Shown: positions 36,224 to 48,843, counted from the stretch's first letter. The stretch is DNA of 64,000 bases from Meandrina meandrites (GCA_963693305.1 OY855912.1:2692501-2756500); one strand, 5' to 3'. A program made the numbers and translations. The notes: a model not told the origin generated them from the letters alone.

Positions 36224-37515
36224 GTGATTGATTGATTCTGTCTGTCTGTCTGTCATTTTCCCTTCCAAGCATGCATGTTGCAGTTGTAAACAGCCGTTTT
36301 CAGGCTATTTTGAATTAACACGTTTTACACTTCCAGGTGATTATTCCCGGTGTTTGGATCTTTTCATTAATACTCAACATCCCACCGTTCCTTGTCTGGA
36401 ACTTTGACACGAAAAGCAACTTGTGCGTTTACACCTGGCCTGAGATGTGGATGGGCAAGGCTTATAATTTGACTTGGGATGCGTTGGCCTTTTTTCCCTT
36501 GTTACTGATGCTTGTGTTATACTCCAGAGTCGTGTACACGTTGTGGGTCAAACGTAATGACGATTCTACACTCGACGATCAACAAAAGGTAATTGTTAAC
36601 TTGAAGGGCATTATATGTATAGAATAGAATCCAGAACCATCCACATTTTTGTTGCATCATTCAAAAAATGGTTGCGTGGTCTCACATTGAACATATTTCA
36701 CTAATATAATACTTTAGAAGCAGTAATAGTAGGCTAGTTAGGTATACAGTGGAAACTCTACTTTGTGCTGGGAACCGCCTTCAACGAGAGACAAACTTTT
36801 TGCGTCGAGCCAAGTGACCCATACCGCTTGAGCTTATCCCGGTTTTTGTAGCATTTAGCAAACTAGGAGTATTTCTATTCCCCCCTGATGGGAGGCTAGT
36901 CCATCGCAGGGTTACCCCCAGTAGTAAATTAGCCGGTGGCCATTTATATACCTGGGCCGAGAGTGTCCACTTATGGAGATTCCACTGTAGGAAAAAAAAC
37001 ATTAACACACAGTAGAGATAGAGACCTTCGTTTGGCTTCTGGATGGAGTATGAGACCGCTCCAGAAGATAAAATTGTGATTGCTTATTAATCGTTTCACT
37101 CACATTTTTCTTTCGTATTAATACACAGGGTGTGATTAGGGTACGGAAGCGTGTCACCTTGATGGTTGTAACTGTTAGTGTTATATTTGGAATATGTTGG
37201 GGTACGAGCTCAGTTGTCTACACCTTAAGGTCTTTCGAACCCCACGACGTTGGTCCAGTCCCAATTGCTATAACTAAAGTAATGGTCCTGTTCAATTCTG
37301 CCGTCAACCCGTTTGTTTATGCTCTGTTGAACCAACAATTCAGGGAGAGGATGAAGAGAATGTTATGCTGCACCTGTTCCTCTGCATCCTCAGTTCATCC
37401 TACGCGGGAACATCAGAACATGGAACTGGATGGAACACCTACCCGCCTCACACAACAGGGCGATGTTCCCAGGAGAGAAATGACCGTTCCTTTTAGTCAG
37501 GCTGGAGTCAAATAA
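34279..37515 (+). CDS. Class A GPCR, family 1 copy C (four exons)
   Basis: A 342-aa receptor joined from 34279-34391, 35250-35526, 36337-36588 and 37129-37515. Intron phases are 2, 0, 0 as in A and B; exon 3 is one codon shorter. TM1 has VGN, TM2 LAVAD, TM3 ends ERY, loop 2 has a Cys (NLCVY), TM6 has CWG with no Pro, and TM7 has NPFVY. The tail starts MLCC as in A and B but then diverges and is shorter. It is clearly older than the A/B split: exon 2 differs at many residues (INYLLLNLAVAD, GAASIV). Each intron carries its own repeat: a MITE in intron 1, TTGA microsatellite in intron 2, a pogo-like MITE in intron 3. The reading frame is intact. Ligand unknown. Confidence 0.88.
34724..34940. mobile_element. 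MITE in intron 1 of gene C
   Basis: 217 bp with imperfect inverted ends (CAGTGCTGCGCGCCGT / CAGTGCTACGCATCGT), then shared CGTTGCCACTT, and an inner hairpin GGCGGAGTTG / CAACTCCGCC. No clear target duplication, so superfamily is open. Confidence 0.6.
36151..36255. repeat. (TTGA)n then (TCTG)n microsatellite
   Basis: About twenty TTGA units with one GAGT interruption, then four TCTG units, inside intron 2 of gene C. Confidence 0.95.
36745..36989. mobile_element. pogo/Tigger-like MITE in intron 3 of gene C
   Basis: The 241-bp body 36747-36987 begins CAGTGGAAACTC and ends GGAGATTCCACTG, flanked by TA on each side. CAGTGGAA ends with a TA target are typical of the pogo branch of Tc1/mariner. 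No coding capacity. Confidence 0.65.
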
Positions 37516-37758
37516 CACGCTTCGTTAGGATAACTCCAGTACTTAGAATAGTCAATTTTCGAGCTCACTTTTGCCTCTGTAAAGTCATCTATCTATCAAA
37601 ATATCTTATAGCTTTCACTTTTGCCCCTTCCCTTTTTAGTAATATAATTTTTACTGTTAATTTATTATTATCAATGTAATGTAATTCTCTTCTAGGTAAC
37701 ATGAGGTATATAGTTTATTGTAAGTAGTGTGTTGTCAATATATTAAAAGAAAAAGAAA

Positions 37759-37802
37759 GTCCGTCTGTCTGTCGGTCTGTCTGTCTGTCCGTCCGTCCGT
37801 CC

Positions 37803-37881
<79 letters not shown>
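37759..37881. repeat. Compound (GTCT)n/(GTCC)n/(ATCT)n microsatellite
   Basis: A long run of tetranucleotide units about 245 bases past the gene C stop. It gives an open frame by repetition only. Confidence 0.95.
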
Positions 37882-37883
<2 letters not shown>

Positions 37884-37922
37884 CAATAACTGAGGTACTG
37901 CGCGCGTTTGACTGGTTGATGC

Positions 37923-39216
37923 TTGTCACCAGAAGTCCATAACTAGAAGTCTACATCTGGTATTGGCGCGCGTGCTATGTCTTTCGCGTGTAGGCTATTA
38001 TTTTTAGAAACTGATGTACTCGCGAGAAAATGACGTGCCCACTATTTAGACACCATGCATTGGAGTTGTAAGTTGCGGCCGAATATTTTGGAAAGTGGCA
38101 GGTGAAATAAATCAAATCACATCAAAACACTTGACAGGCCATTCTCTTTAATTCTCACATTTCGACAGAAGTAGTATCGTATTAAAATAGTGATTGAAAG
38201 CGTCTGTTCAGTGGCATTTGAAGGCGAGTGAAAAACCAACCCGTCGTCGGGTTTCCGAAGACAAACTCGCAAAACAAGCAGTTCGACCTTTTATAATTTA
38301 CGAGAGAATTATGAACAGAAGTACCCCAAACTTTTAGTAGGAAAGTGTCTTTATTTTGTACTGGATATCCTCGTGTTAAAATACTGAACAACATACACAA
38401 CACGATAGCTGCTGCGAAGTGCCCGAGAAGCACAACTTGAATTAAACTTTTGACGGCTGTGAATGAAATCATCATTGTTCGGTGAATTAAACTCGTATTT
38501 CTATTCATATTAAAACGTACATTACATTAGTACATTACCTTAGTCAGTCTTTTGTTGTCATGCCGTTCTTATAATTCCAAAAACATGCGAAACTCGCCAC
38601 ACTTGTCGTTTTCTCTGAATGTTGTTCTCAAACGAATCAAACTTCATTCTGTTCATTCCGCGCTCGATTTTCAGCGCTTCAGGGACGACGGTTTTGTTTT
38701 TCAAAACAGCAACGAACCTGTGCCAAAATGAACTTGCTCTCTTAATGCCTGTCTTCATCTTGAGAGTACCATTAACTGATTAATCTTTGGTGTCTTCGCA
38801 TTTTGAATTTGACTCGGAATTAGTCTCTCTTGCTCGCTGCCATTTCGTATTCTGACTCAAAAAGACTGAGGTCCTCTCGCTTATTTTCGATGCTCCTAAT
38901 TTTTACAACTTCGATGCTATCATCATCGATGAAAGATGGCCTGATGATTCTTGTCCGCACGATTTAATCCTCACAAAACGGAAATTATGATGACCAACAA
39001 ACAGTAATTTCGTAATACCGTTCGCTCGTCCTCTGCAACTCTGCTTTTCTTCAAAAATTTGTTCAACCAATCAAAGGCGCGAATTGAAAACTAGTTCAAC
39101 GTGATTGGCTACTTGTTCGCGGCAAAGCTGTTCTAAAAATAGCCTACACGCGAAAGACATATCTCAAGGCCTATTACCAGAGATGTAGACTTCTAGTTAT
39201 GGACTTCTGTTGTCAC
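37923..39216. mobile_element. hAT-like non-autonomous element, 1.28 kb
   Basis: The body 37930-39209 has ~85-bp inverted ends starting CAGAAGTCCATAACTAGAAG. TTGTCAC lies outside both ends (37923-37929, 39210-39216), a 7-8 bp target duplication of hAT size. The interior has two minus-strand frames (38182-38508, 38558-38758) with no recognised domain and no hAT dimerisation motif. Confidence 0.7.
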
Positions 39217-40189
39217 CTATTAAAGTACCAGCACACAGATGACGTAATTGCGTGGTGTGACTTGCACGCACGATCAGAGTTCATAGTTCATAGTTCATAG
39301 TCCAAGTCCTATCAAAATTTAGCTTTTTTCTGCTTTTTTAGCTTTTATTTAGACAAACTTTAGCTCAATTATAAATCTGCATCGATGAACAGTATATCAA
39401 ACATTGTTTACCTTTCGCGACATTTGACTGGGCTAGATAAACTGGAAGTAGACAGTGATTGATTCGAAAAGTTATCGAAAGCTGTAATTGTTTGCTGATT
39501 TGATGCTCGAGTACTGGCTTCGCTACGGAAAATCTATCACTGGCGGTTAACGCTTAACTTAAAGCTTGCAGAGTTCAACAACTTTCCAGTTGGAATGAAG
39601 GTTAGTTTTTTCGTTGAAGTTTTATTTTCCTTCATTCTGCGTATTAGTCGGTTTAACAGTGCTTCGTGATAATTTACGGAAATGAAAAATGAAATGAAAA
39701 ATCAGTGACCCACCCGCCTAGCGGCTCGTGGGCCACTTTTTTGTTCTTACCACATTTTGACGTCATCTGTGATCTATAACTGAACAGACGCACGACAAAA
39801 CGGAATCTATTTGTTAAACGTATCTCTTTCTTTGTCTGGGATGTTAAGAAAAACTTAAAAATGGAAGTACGAGCAAACCTCATTTGCACGATTTTGTGCC
39901 TGAACTCGCATTAAAGCTGAAGTGGCCTGTAGAAGCCACAAATGTAATAGCATGCACGCGCAATGTTATAAGGGACTGTGCAACGCATTCGACTTCAGTG
40001 TCTAGGACAAAGAGTACCTCGCAATTATATATTGTGTTCCATAAAGTCGCTCATTTCTGAAGAGTCGGATTGTGCATCGTCTTCTGAGTCGTCTGGATCT
40101 TCTGAGTCACTTGATTGCGCCATACTTGAATGAAACTGTTTAAAAACGACCAGTCAACTTCGTTATCATGCAGTACAATGGTGCACCAG
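39217..40189. other. Gene-free interval
   Basis: No supported gene. A short TTCATAG triplication occurs near 39277-39300. Confidence 0.4.
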
Positions 40190-40769
40190 GGCCACCAGTC
40201 AACCCTGTTCCCAGGGTCTCTCTCTCCCCGCCCCCGAGAGCGAGAGAAGAGAGACCCTGGTTGCGGCTGGTCACGTGATCTGGGTGACAAACCAAAACCG
40301 CAGGGAGGGTTGTTCCTCAACAAAATTTTGTCCACCGTACAACAAATACTATCTAGGGGAGGGATAAATCTAGAGCGGGATTTTCAAAATGGCGCTTGAA
40401 TTTTTAAGCCGTCTTCAATCAGCGCTTCTCTCGACTGGATACGACAGCATTATACTGAAGTCCACACAACCTACAACAACTGGGATTTCTGTTATTGGAC
40501 GATTGATAAATTTTTTTCGGCGTTTGCACTGTATTGCACTGCGACATGACCGTAATGCAACATACCGGAGCAACGTGAAAAAAGTGTTTATTTTGGTGGC
40601 AACACTTTACGCTCTCCTGTAGGCTTAGTATTGACAAAAGCAGTCTAAGCCGCCCTCCCTTCAACGAATTTTTTGTCACCACCCAAATTCTGGGTGGCAC
40701 GTGACCAGCCGCAACCAGGGTCTCTCTCTTCTCCGAGATAGACCCTGGAAACGAGGTTGGGCCACCAGT
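40190..40769. mobile_element. Mutator-like non-autonomous element with 10-bp target duplication
   Basis: The body 40200-40759 begins CAACCCTGTTCCCAGGGTC, and its right end is a close reverse complement. GGCCACCAGT is repeated exactly outside both ends (40190-40199, 40760-40769). The inverted arms run inward through GGTTGCGGCTGGTCACGTGA. The small interior frame at 40389-40622 is unrecognised. Confidence 0.75.
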
Positions 40770-42935
40770 GTGCCAATCGAAGAGTGTCAGTTTTTCACAT
40801 TTACACAACGGTTGCTATGGCGTGTGCCATGATATAGGTTTTAGTTTCCAGTCCAGAACCTATTTATTGCTATTTACTTAACTAGGTTTTCCTTACAATT
40901 CAAAACAATTCAATTTAGTAGACAAGTTTTTTTTTTAATTAGCGCTTGTATTCATTATGAAAATTCAGTTGTCCTTTTAAATGTAATATACTTCTCAGTG
41001 TTTTCTTGCCGTTTTCTTAATTTAATTACATGTTACATTTCTAAGCTTCGACATTTAATTACAGGTCAAAATTTCAAAAGCCCCATTTCGAGTAAAATTT
41101 AAAATGACAATCAAGTTATGGACTCAATAATCCCTCTGGGGATATAAGTTTTTCTTAAGGTGTATTACATTGGATAAAAGATAACTTATCTATTCATAGT
41201 TTAACGAGCTGTGTCTCGTAACTAATAACTGCACGAAAATAACCTCGAGACGTTGATACCAGGAACCGTTTCCAGAAAAAATGCTAAGTGTCCAGAGATG
41301 CACAGCTTGGAACGAAATAGTGAAGGTAAGATTAAAATTTCTCTGTTCCCTAACACACTAGCAGATTGCGAGTATCGTGCCATGTGGCAATTTATTCTTT
41401 CAAGCAGTAATTACTTAATTTGTATTTAAATGCACAGGAACCAGCTAGAGGTATTTTTTTAAATTCCTTGCCCTTGCTACTTACTACCATTTGTTGAATT
41501 TTTGCGACCTGAAACTTTCCACATCTTTATACTACAGTGAACTGGTGAATAATTCCAAAATTAGGTAGAAAATCGAGAGTTATGTTAATGACGCAGTGTT
41601 CACTCGTTTTGTTTACACCGTTGACAATAATTAATTTTATTTAAGAAATCGAAAACGGTTAAGCCATCAGAATAACGACGATTTATTTCGTTCAGGGAGG
41701 TAAATGTGGACAAAACAAAAAAAAATGCTGCAACCAACTACAGTGGTTTTGGTAATTGCTTTGTTTCGACCATCTAACAGACAGAAAAGTGGTTATTTTA
41801 AACTTGCTGAACATCCAATCGTAGATGCACTAAAAGAGGCTGCGAAAGCGAGTCGTCACTTTTACATTAGAAGTAATTTCACCGTAATCTAACCTTGTAC
41901 AAACGACGAAGTTATAATTATTATATTCTAACTCGCTCTAAATCGGCTAACATATTTACCAAATAAATCTTGATATGTAATGCGTTGTTCTCATAATAGA
42001 GGGCGGTATTCAGTATAATGTTATCGTAGCATCATTGGCAATATTCGGAAGACTTCCAATCGGCATTTCTTTACAAGGTTCAAAAAGGTCGATGAGTGAA
42101 TTAAAATGCGGTAATCTTTCGAAGGCGATAATTTTCGGTATTTTATTCGGTTACATTCGAAAACTTATTATTTTGCTTGACGGAAAACTTCTACTTAAAC
42201 AATTGGGCTACTCGCTTTTGTTGTCTAATGAACAGACGATCGCTCGCAGAAAACATGAACGGAACATGTAAACTATAATGGAAGCCGCAAGATCGTTAGA
42301 CTTGAGTTATGCTCAAGTGGTTTTTGGTGCTAATCAAAGAAACCCCCAAAAAAGAAGGGATGGATCAATTTAGTGTGTCTTAACGGCGTGTTTTATATTC
42401 ATGTTTCCCCCATTTTACATGCCCACGCTGTTTCCTCGGTTTATCTTTTTTCTGTTTTGTTTTGGGACCTCGCACTAGCGGCGCCATATTGACGACAATC
42501 AAAGGTGATGGAAGCAGCTGTCAGCGAAGACTATCTTTAGAGGCAACTTTTTTATGTTATTTCTTCACTTTAATTTTCGGCATTGGAAGGTTATTATAAC
42601 CGATTAAACCCAGAAATAATGATTCCAAATCGCTAAAGAATCTCGCCCTTTATCTGTTGTTGGCCTACCCCTATTTTTATTTGTCTTTCTCTTTAAAATT
42701 GAGTGATTCCTAAACTGTACCGTTGAAGAAGAAACATTTATTTATATATGGAGAATAACAAGAACAAGATGATCAAAATTCAATGTTTTTATTTACTAAG
42801 CAGTTGACAGTTTCCGTAAATCCGCTGGTGCGAATTTGCACCTGCAGTTAAACATAAAATGAAAGCGTATGGCAACTACTTGTCACAAATGATCGACAAA
42901 TTAAACATTACAAAAAACCTTGTTTTTGAATGCTT
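40770..42935. other. No confident gene; possible weak exons
   Basis: A short frame at 41281-41325 ends at a good donor (AAG-GTAAGA), and frames at 41704-41892 and 42035-42271 are open, but none shows a recognised domain. I do not call a gene. Confidence 0.3.
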
Positions 42936-43208
42936 AAGCCCGCTTCACACTTGTGAGATAAGCACAAGAAAAAGAAACCTTTCTTTTTTGTGTGCTTACG
43001 CTTGTGCTCATTTAACATGCGTTATGCTTAACCGGCGCGAAAATAAGCAAATTACAAGATTTGGTGGTTGATGTGACTCCCGTCATGCAGTGTTCATCAA
43101 AATTTCTAAAGCAGCGCGCTTGCGCACTTGCTTATCGGAAGTATGATCACCCTTGAGGTTATGTTTGAGCTTATGTTTGTGCTTATCAGGCAAGTGCGAA
43201 GCAGTCTT
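42936..43208. mobile_element. MITE with ~30-bp imperfect inverted ends
   Basis: The left end AGCCCGCTTCACACTTG pairs with the right end AGACTGCTTCGCACTTG (reverse-complemented); both continue into GATAAGCACAA. No clear target duplication. Confidence 0.55.
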
Positions 43209-45597
43209 ATTGTCTGAAACGTGCGAAAACATCCGCAAGAGGTAGATGAACATAAATTAAGACGGAAGGACATCAATCTCAACATATGGTTAAAAGAAAG
43301 TTTTCTGTCCCTACTGAAAAATAAAGCCGCGCTTCTGACACCATCAAGTTTTCACCTTTTATCCAAGAGTCTTTTCCTGTTTTAAATTATCTTCTCTATA
43401 AATTGACCGACTTAGAATTAAAACCCATCGTAAACAATTTTTTTTTTCAGCGACACCAGAAAATAAGCAGTGTGGTTTTATTTGAAGTCTGCAGTTTGTT
43501 TTGGATAAAATACAAAATCAGTTTAACTCTCAAAAAAACATTCACGGAAATGGCAAACAATACGATGAAATACCGATTTCTCGAAATTCCAAGGAAGACG
43601 AAAAATGGTTCAAGAAATCGGAAATTCGATAAATTGAGGGTAAACATTAAAGTGATTGACTGAGTGAAGCAAATTCAAGATAAAAGACATTTGGGTCGAG
43701 TTATATGGAGGCTCGATCGAAAAATCGGGACTCCATTGTATTAATATTTTTTATAATTATTTGTATTGTATTTAATTTCGTCACTTGTTAGTGATAGAGA
43801 CACAACCAGTCGCGCCATCACAGACCACAAGTTCAGTTTATGCAAATTTGGGTTGAAGAAAGCTAAGACGTTTTTAGTCTGCTGCACGCTTGCTAAGCCA
43901 AACTAGCCTGAGGTAAGAGAAATGTCATTTTTTTTATTAAAAATAGCGTAGCACGTACAAAAATTAGAAAATAATTTTGCTGATGTCCTGCATTAACCTT
44001 AAATTTGAGTTTTTGCTTCCAAGCGGAACCTTCGTTTAAGATAACGATGCTGAATTTTGTTTTGAGTGCGTTTTTTATTATTTTTTATTTTCAACATGGT
44101 CAAGTTTTTCCGCTCAGAAAGCACGCATTCGCGGACGTAAGAAAGTAAAACATTGAATACACCAAAAATTCTTATATGTGAATGCATGTAATTTCATAGT
44201 CTTCACATGATTTAAAAATCCTGCATTTAATATGCTGAATTTTTAGTGTTTAACCTTGTATTGATGCAGGCTACATTTTCAACTTCCTTTTGTTCAGCAA
44301 TAAAAGTAGTGAAAACTATGATGGACTAAGCCTGGAATCTAAGTCAAAAGAAGTTATTTGGCCAATTTTGGATTAGTTATTTGGCGTTATGTAGCCTGTA
44401 TATGCTAGTTATGTGCCAGACTAAAAGGGTAGGGAATTATTGTCTTGTTATTAAGATTACTGGGGAAAAGTATCTTTTTTTTTTCATTTCTTAGTGGTGT
44501 ATACACGACTCATGTGTTGTATTTATGCAGATAAGAAATTACTAGTATTTTAAAGTTTTATGATCGACCTCGCGTGAAGTAATGATAACAACAAACCACT
44601 CATACCATAGACACAGACCAAACACTATTTTATCTTCTTCAAACTGATATTCGCTTTGCGGGCATAAAAGCGATACAAATTTGGCGACTTAACTGAAAGG
44701 TAATAGAGTGCTTCAAATTCAGATCTATTGAAGTAGAACAGAGTAGTTATGACGGTAAGTAATTTTTTGCAACCATCACTGTCACACAGACAAGTTACTG
44801 AACTGCACTTTTAACTATTTTCAAGATAAAGCACCAAAATTTACAATTTTTAAACTTTCTGCTGAAGGATTTTTTATCTCACAGTATTCCCAGACGAGTA
44901 TCATGAATAATTCTAAAACAGAACGTGAAGAGATTCATTTGCTTCCAATGCGTGCAGAAACAAAAACAATGATGATTTGTCAACAGCGTGAACAGGACAA
45001 GAAAGAAAAAGAGAACATGCAATAATATTCAATAAAAAACATGGAAAACTCTACATCCAGAATTATAGATCGTTGAGTTATGAAGAACTATGCTTCATTC
45101 ACAGATAAGTCACCAAAGTCATATCGAAAACCAGTCACAAAATGCTTTACTGATACTGTAAAGACCAATTGTGTGTCTGCCTTTGATTATTTTCCTTTGA
45201 ATTTTTAAAATACGTATGTATTCTTTGATACCAGTTACTTTTAGTCGAAAGGCTCAGTTTAATATCATTTTTTTTTATTCTGAGCAATTCCCCGGTAGAT
45301 CAGGGATGGGCTCATTTTTAGGGCTTACACAATTTGTGGGTTATGGCTTTTAGATATCACACGCATGCAGTTTGAAAGCAGACGATAGAAAAATTGAAAT
45401 ATTATTATAATATCCCATTCAAATTTCAAATAATAAATCCTCTATCCATTTAGAGTATTTGTGAGCGAATGGATAAATCGTTTTTCTTTGACGAGCGTTT
45501 TGTGCCTTATGTTAAACCATGCATAATATAAGATCAAAACAAAACAAAATCACGAAGATAGCTGACTGTGATGTACCGACTATACCGGTGTCTATAT
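43209..45597. other. Gene-free interval
   Basis: No supported gene, RNA or structured repeat seen; AT-rich. Confidence 0.35.
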
Positions 45598-45912
45598 TTT
45601 AAAGAAATAATCACTTTTTGTATAATTAAAATCATATGCTATATAGCCTTTCACTACAAACACTATTTCATCAAAACTTACTGTCACTACACCAAAAGTG
45701 ACCGCGATAATGGAATCCGATTTAAAGTCGGCGTCTTTCGGCTGTATTTTAATAAAAGAAATAACCACTTTTTGTACAATTAAAATCATTTGCTATATAA
45801 CCTTCCTCTCTGAACGCTATTTCTTCAAATTGTACTGTCGCTGCACCAAAAGTGACCGCGATAATTGAATCCGATTTAAATTCTGCGTCTTTGCGGGATT
45901 TAAATTTGTCAA
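45598..45912. repeat. 158-bp tandem duplication
   Basis: Two diverged copies starting AAAGAAATAA at about 45600 and 45758, each containing ACCAAAAGTGACCGCGATAA. On the minus strand both keep an open frame (FKSDSIIAVTFG in each), but the unit length is not a multiple of three. Confidence 0.75.
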
Positions 45913-46652
45913 AGAGCAGCCATTCGCGTGAATCTTTTAAACCAAAGTTTTCTATTTTTAACAACTGGACCTCGAACTAAAATTTACTTTGAGCGAAAAG
46001 TCAACCAGAAGCCGTTTTGGTAGACACTCTAGGATTTCAGAGCAAAAACTACACTTTTGTGTCTTTAGTCAAAATACACGATTAGTTTTTCCTTTTCCAA
46101 AGCCCACGCAATGGTGTTCGTCTGCGAATTAAAAGCAAAGGAAAAGCTAGTGTCTTTTACACTGTCCAAACTCATTGAATTTTTTCATCCAGGAAACAAA
46201 AGCTGACCGTGATTTCTCTTTATATAGTGTACTATTTATTTTTAACATTCAGGCTGTTTGCTTCTCGTAGCTGGTCAATGTTTTAGAGATTTGAAGCCCA
46301 CAAGCCAAATACCCGTAACCATATGACATGCTAAATGCGCACACGCTGTTGCGATATCGTTCGAGACAATGAACGTTAACTCTCTGGAATATCTGTTCTG
46401 ATTGCCTTAACCCAGTTATAACGGCGAATGAAGCGTCATTCATTTAACAATCGACAGAGTAAGGGAATACTAACTGTAGCGTATATTTTAAAGTTATACG
46501 TTACTGAGGAATAGAAAAATGCTCAGGCCACTCGAGTTCTTTTCTAGTCGCTGTTTCGCAGCATTAGACTATTGTAAACAGAAATGCAAATGTCTTAAAC
46601 TACAAACAAAATACGTATTCTAAAATATTACTTCCGATGATATCTCCAACAG

Positions 46653-46690
46653 CTCTTTTAATTTGTAATGAGCATTACAAATTAAAAGAG
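46653..46690. repeat. Perfect 38-bp hairpin
   Basis: CTCTTTTAATTTGTAATG and its exact reverse complement around a 2-base centre. Too far from any gene end to be called a terminator. Confidence 0.7.
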
Positions 46691-47327
46691 ATTTAGACAC
46701 ATACATATTTCCCATAAAGCTTTAAAAACGGTCTCCGGTTAAACGTGTTTTGCCGGTCAAAAGCTTTCTGCACTCAAGCCGGCAGCACTTGAAGAATGAT
46801 GAGCATAACCAATAAAAAATTATACTGGAAAGCAATAAAGGAGAGAGAAAAAAATGGTGTTCATTATTTTTTTCCCAAAGTACGAAGGCCTTTAATTTTA
46901 ATAGCATTACACAGTTGCGGTCTACAAGTTGCAGGTTTCCTTTGCCGATAAGCTTTAAATCTCCAAAGCCAATTGGTAACTCTATAGTTATCTCCTACTG
47001 CCGATTGTTTGTACCGGGAACAAATCAAGTTCCTTACAAATATTTCAAAACCTCCTTTCCTTCCCCGCGGAGAGCCCGCTCGCAGGCTAAACTGTTATGG
47101 ATATTCTGTAACTAAGGTTCATTTGACAGATGCTCTATTTTTTTAATTTGGTTGATCCAATCTGAAGCATCTTCTCCTCACTGTTCAAAAAAGCCAAATT
47201 TCACTTACGGTTGGGTCAAAAAACGCGCTAAGTGGGGATCTGGAACGAGTGCAAGCATCTAAACAGAGCGGGATTGTATTAACTCAAAGTTTGCCATTGC
47301 ACATATGTATTCCCCCAAATGTTGTCT

Positions 47328-47495
47328 ATTCTCTATTTTCCAATTGCCCATAATACACATTGTTTGCCCCCCCAATTTTGCATAAACTATTGTTTTCAAA
47401 TTCTCTTGGGAAGACTGCATATTCCCAAAACAATAGTTTATGCAAAATTTGGGGGGCAAACAAAGTGTATTATGGGCAATTGGAAAATAGAGAAT
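47328..47495. mobile_element. Foldback MITE
   Basis: Two ~70-bp near-perfect inverted arms (outer ATTCTCTATTTTCCAATTG, inner GCATAAACTATTGTTTT) around a ~30-base centre. Ordinary strand-specific frames across it are artefacts. Confidence 0.75.
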
Positions 47496-48276
47496 AATGA
47501 AACAAGAACACAACAGGAGATCTAGAAGGCACGGAAACTACGCGAAAAGCATTCCTGTTTTGTCTTCATGGTTCGACTAACCACGGCTCGGCGTGGTCTT
47601 TGACCTACTTGGAAGTGAAATCTGGCGTCTTTGGACGGCTAAAACTTGGTAATGAAAATATGATTTCGATTTTGTTTTGCTATCTTCAAATCAGTATCCC
47701 GTGTAGATTCCATCAAGCAAAAAAAAAAACCATGAAAAACATCATCTTTGAACATCTAAAGAAAGATATATCCTTAATTTGCCAAGAGTGAACTCAAACG
47801 ACGGCCATAAATATCAATTTTGGAAGACGTGCGGAAACAACTTGAAAATTTTAGCCTTAATTTTTCAAGTTGTAATCCATTTCCATCCTGGTCATCCGCA
47901 GTCAAAGACGCCTGTTAACAGTTTCAGTGCTCTAATTTTGCAGTTGTTAATAAAAATGGACCATTATGTTCAGGTTTCACGCGACACAAATATACATTTT
48001 GGCTGTTAAAAAATCTGTTAAAATCCGTGGTAAATTCCCTTTAACCTGGCAAGCATGCACGCTGGAGCATAAAAACGTCCGCAGCTGATAAATGGTTAAG
48101 ACTGCGTTTACACTAGACGATGTTTACCCGGATTAATAAATGTTACCGGATTCGTTGTATTTAGAGTAGGCGTTTGTGCCAGAGGGGTATTCGGATTCCA
48201 AACTGTTTACACACATCCATAATCTAGTGACATTATCGAGAACGGTTACCAAGCAGAGACTCGATCAACACATAAC

Positions 48277-48843
48277 ATGAGCAAAAAGAGGTCAAAAACA
48301 GATCATCAAGATACCAACGAAAATGTGAGCTGGACCGATGATGAGGTAAAGCTACTGTTAGGAGTCGTTCGTTCGTACAGTTCCCAAAAGGATTACGAAG
48401 GAAAGCGTTAATGCGAGTACGAGGATATTAGGAAAGATTTCGTAAAGTTGTATCGACAAGCTAAGGAGATGGAGAAAAGTCGCTGCCGCTCGATGTGGCC
48501 CTGTGAGAGAATTGCAAGCAAGATAAAAGACTTATGGAAGAAGTACGAAAAAGCCGTCGATTCTGGTACGCAAAGTAAGATCAAACCCGTAAGATCGCAG
48601 GCGGATAAATATCCGGATTCAGTGAAATACCTGTTTACACGACAAAACATCGCGGATTTGACAGCATTCGGATACGAAGTATCCACTTTGGATTTCGAAT
48701 TCAAAATCTCCAGACACACGACCAACCGGGATGTTTTTGTTACAGAGCTTGTTTCCTTTCATCAAAACGGAATTACAATAATACATAACAAAATAGTTGA
48801 AAATCACACCAAAGAAAGACAGAATAGACGATATCTGAATTAA
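48277..48843 (+). pseudogene. SANT/Myb-like DNA-binding protein fragment with in-frame stop
   Basis: The ATG at 48277 opens a basic segment, then SWTDDEVKLLLGVV, the first helix of a SANT/Myb-like domain, and YEGKR. A TAA at 48409-48411 interrupts it. The same frame continues with DIRKDF, RIASKIKDLWKKYEKAVDSG and then low-similarity sequence to a stop at 48841-48843. The Trp-Thr-Asp-Asp-Glu-Val and lysine-rich third-helix pattern resembles the Myb-like proteins of Harbinger transposons and their domesticated relatives. No transposase or inverted repeats were found next to it, so element membership is inferred. A tetraploid of diverged repeats is not seen; it is a single copy. Confidence 0.55.

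Noticed and set aside
37727..37942. 71-aa Cys/Leu/Ser repeat protein
   Set aside because: It is a translation of the compound tetranucleotide microsatellite.
40389..40622. 77-aa frame inside the 40.2-kb Mutator-like element
   Set aside because: Short, no recognised domain; part of a non-autonomous element.
41281..42271. Multi-exon gene built from small frames with fair splice sites
   Set aside because: No domain, no phase-consistent chain with a start and stop, and no paralogue in the window.
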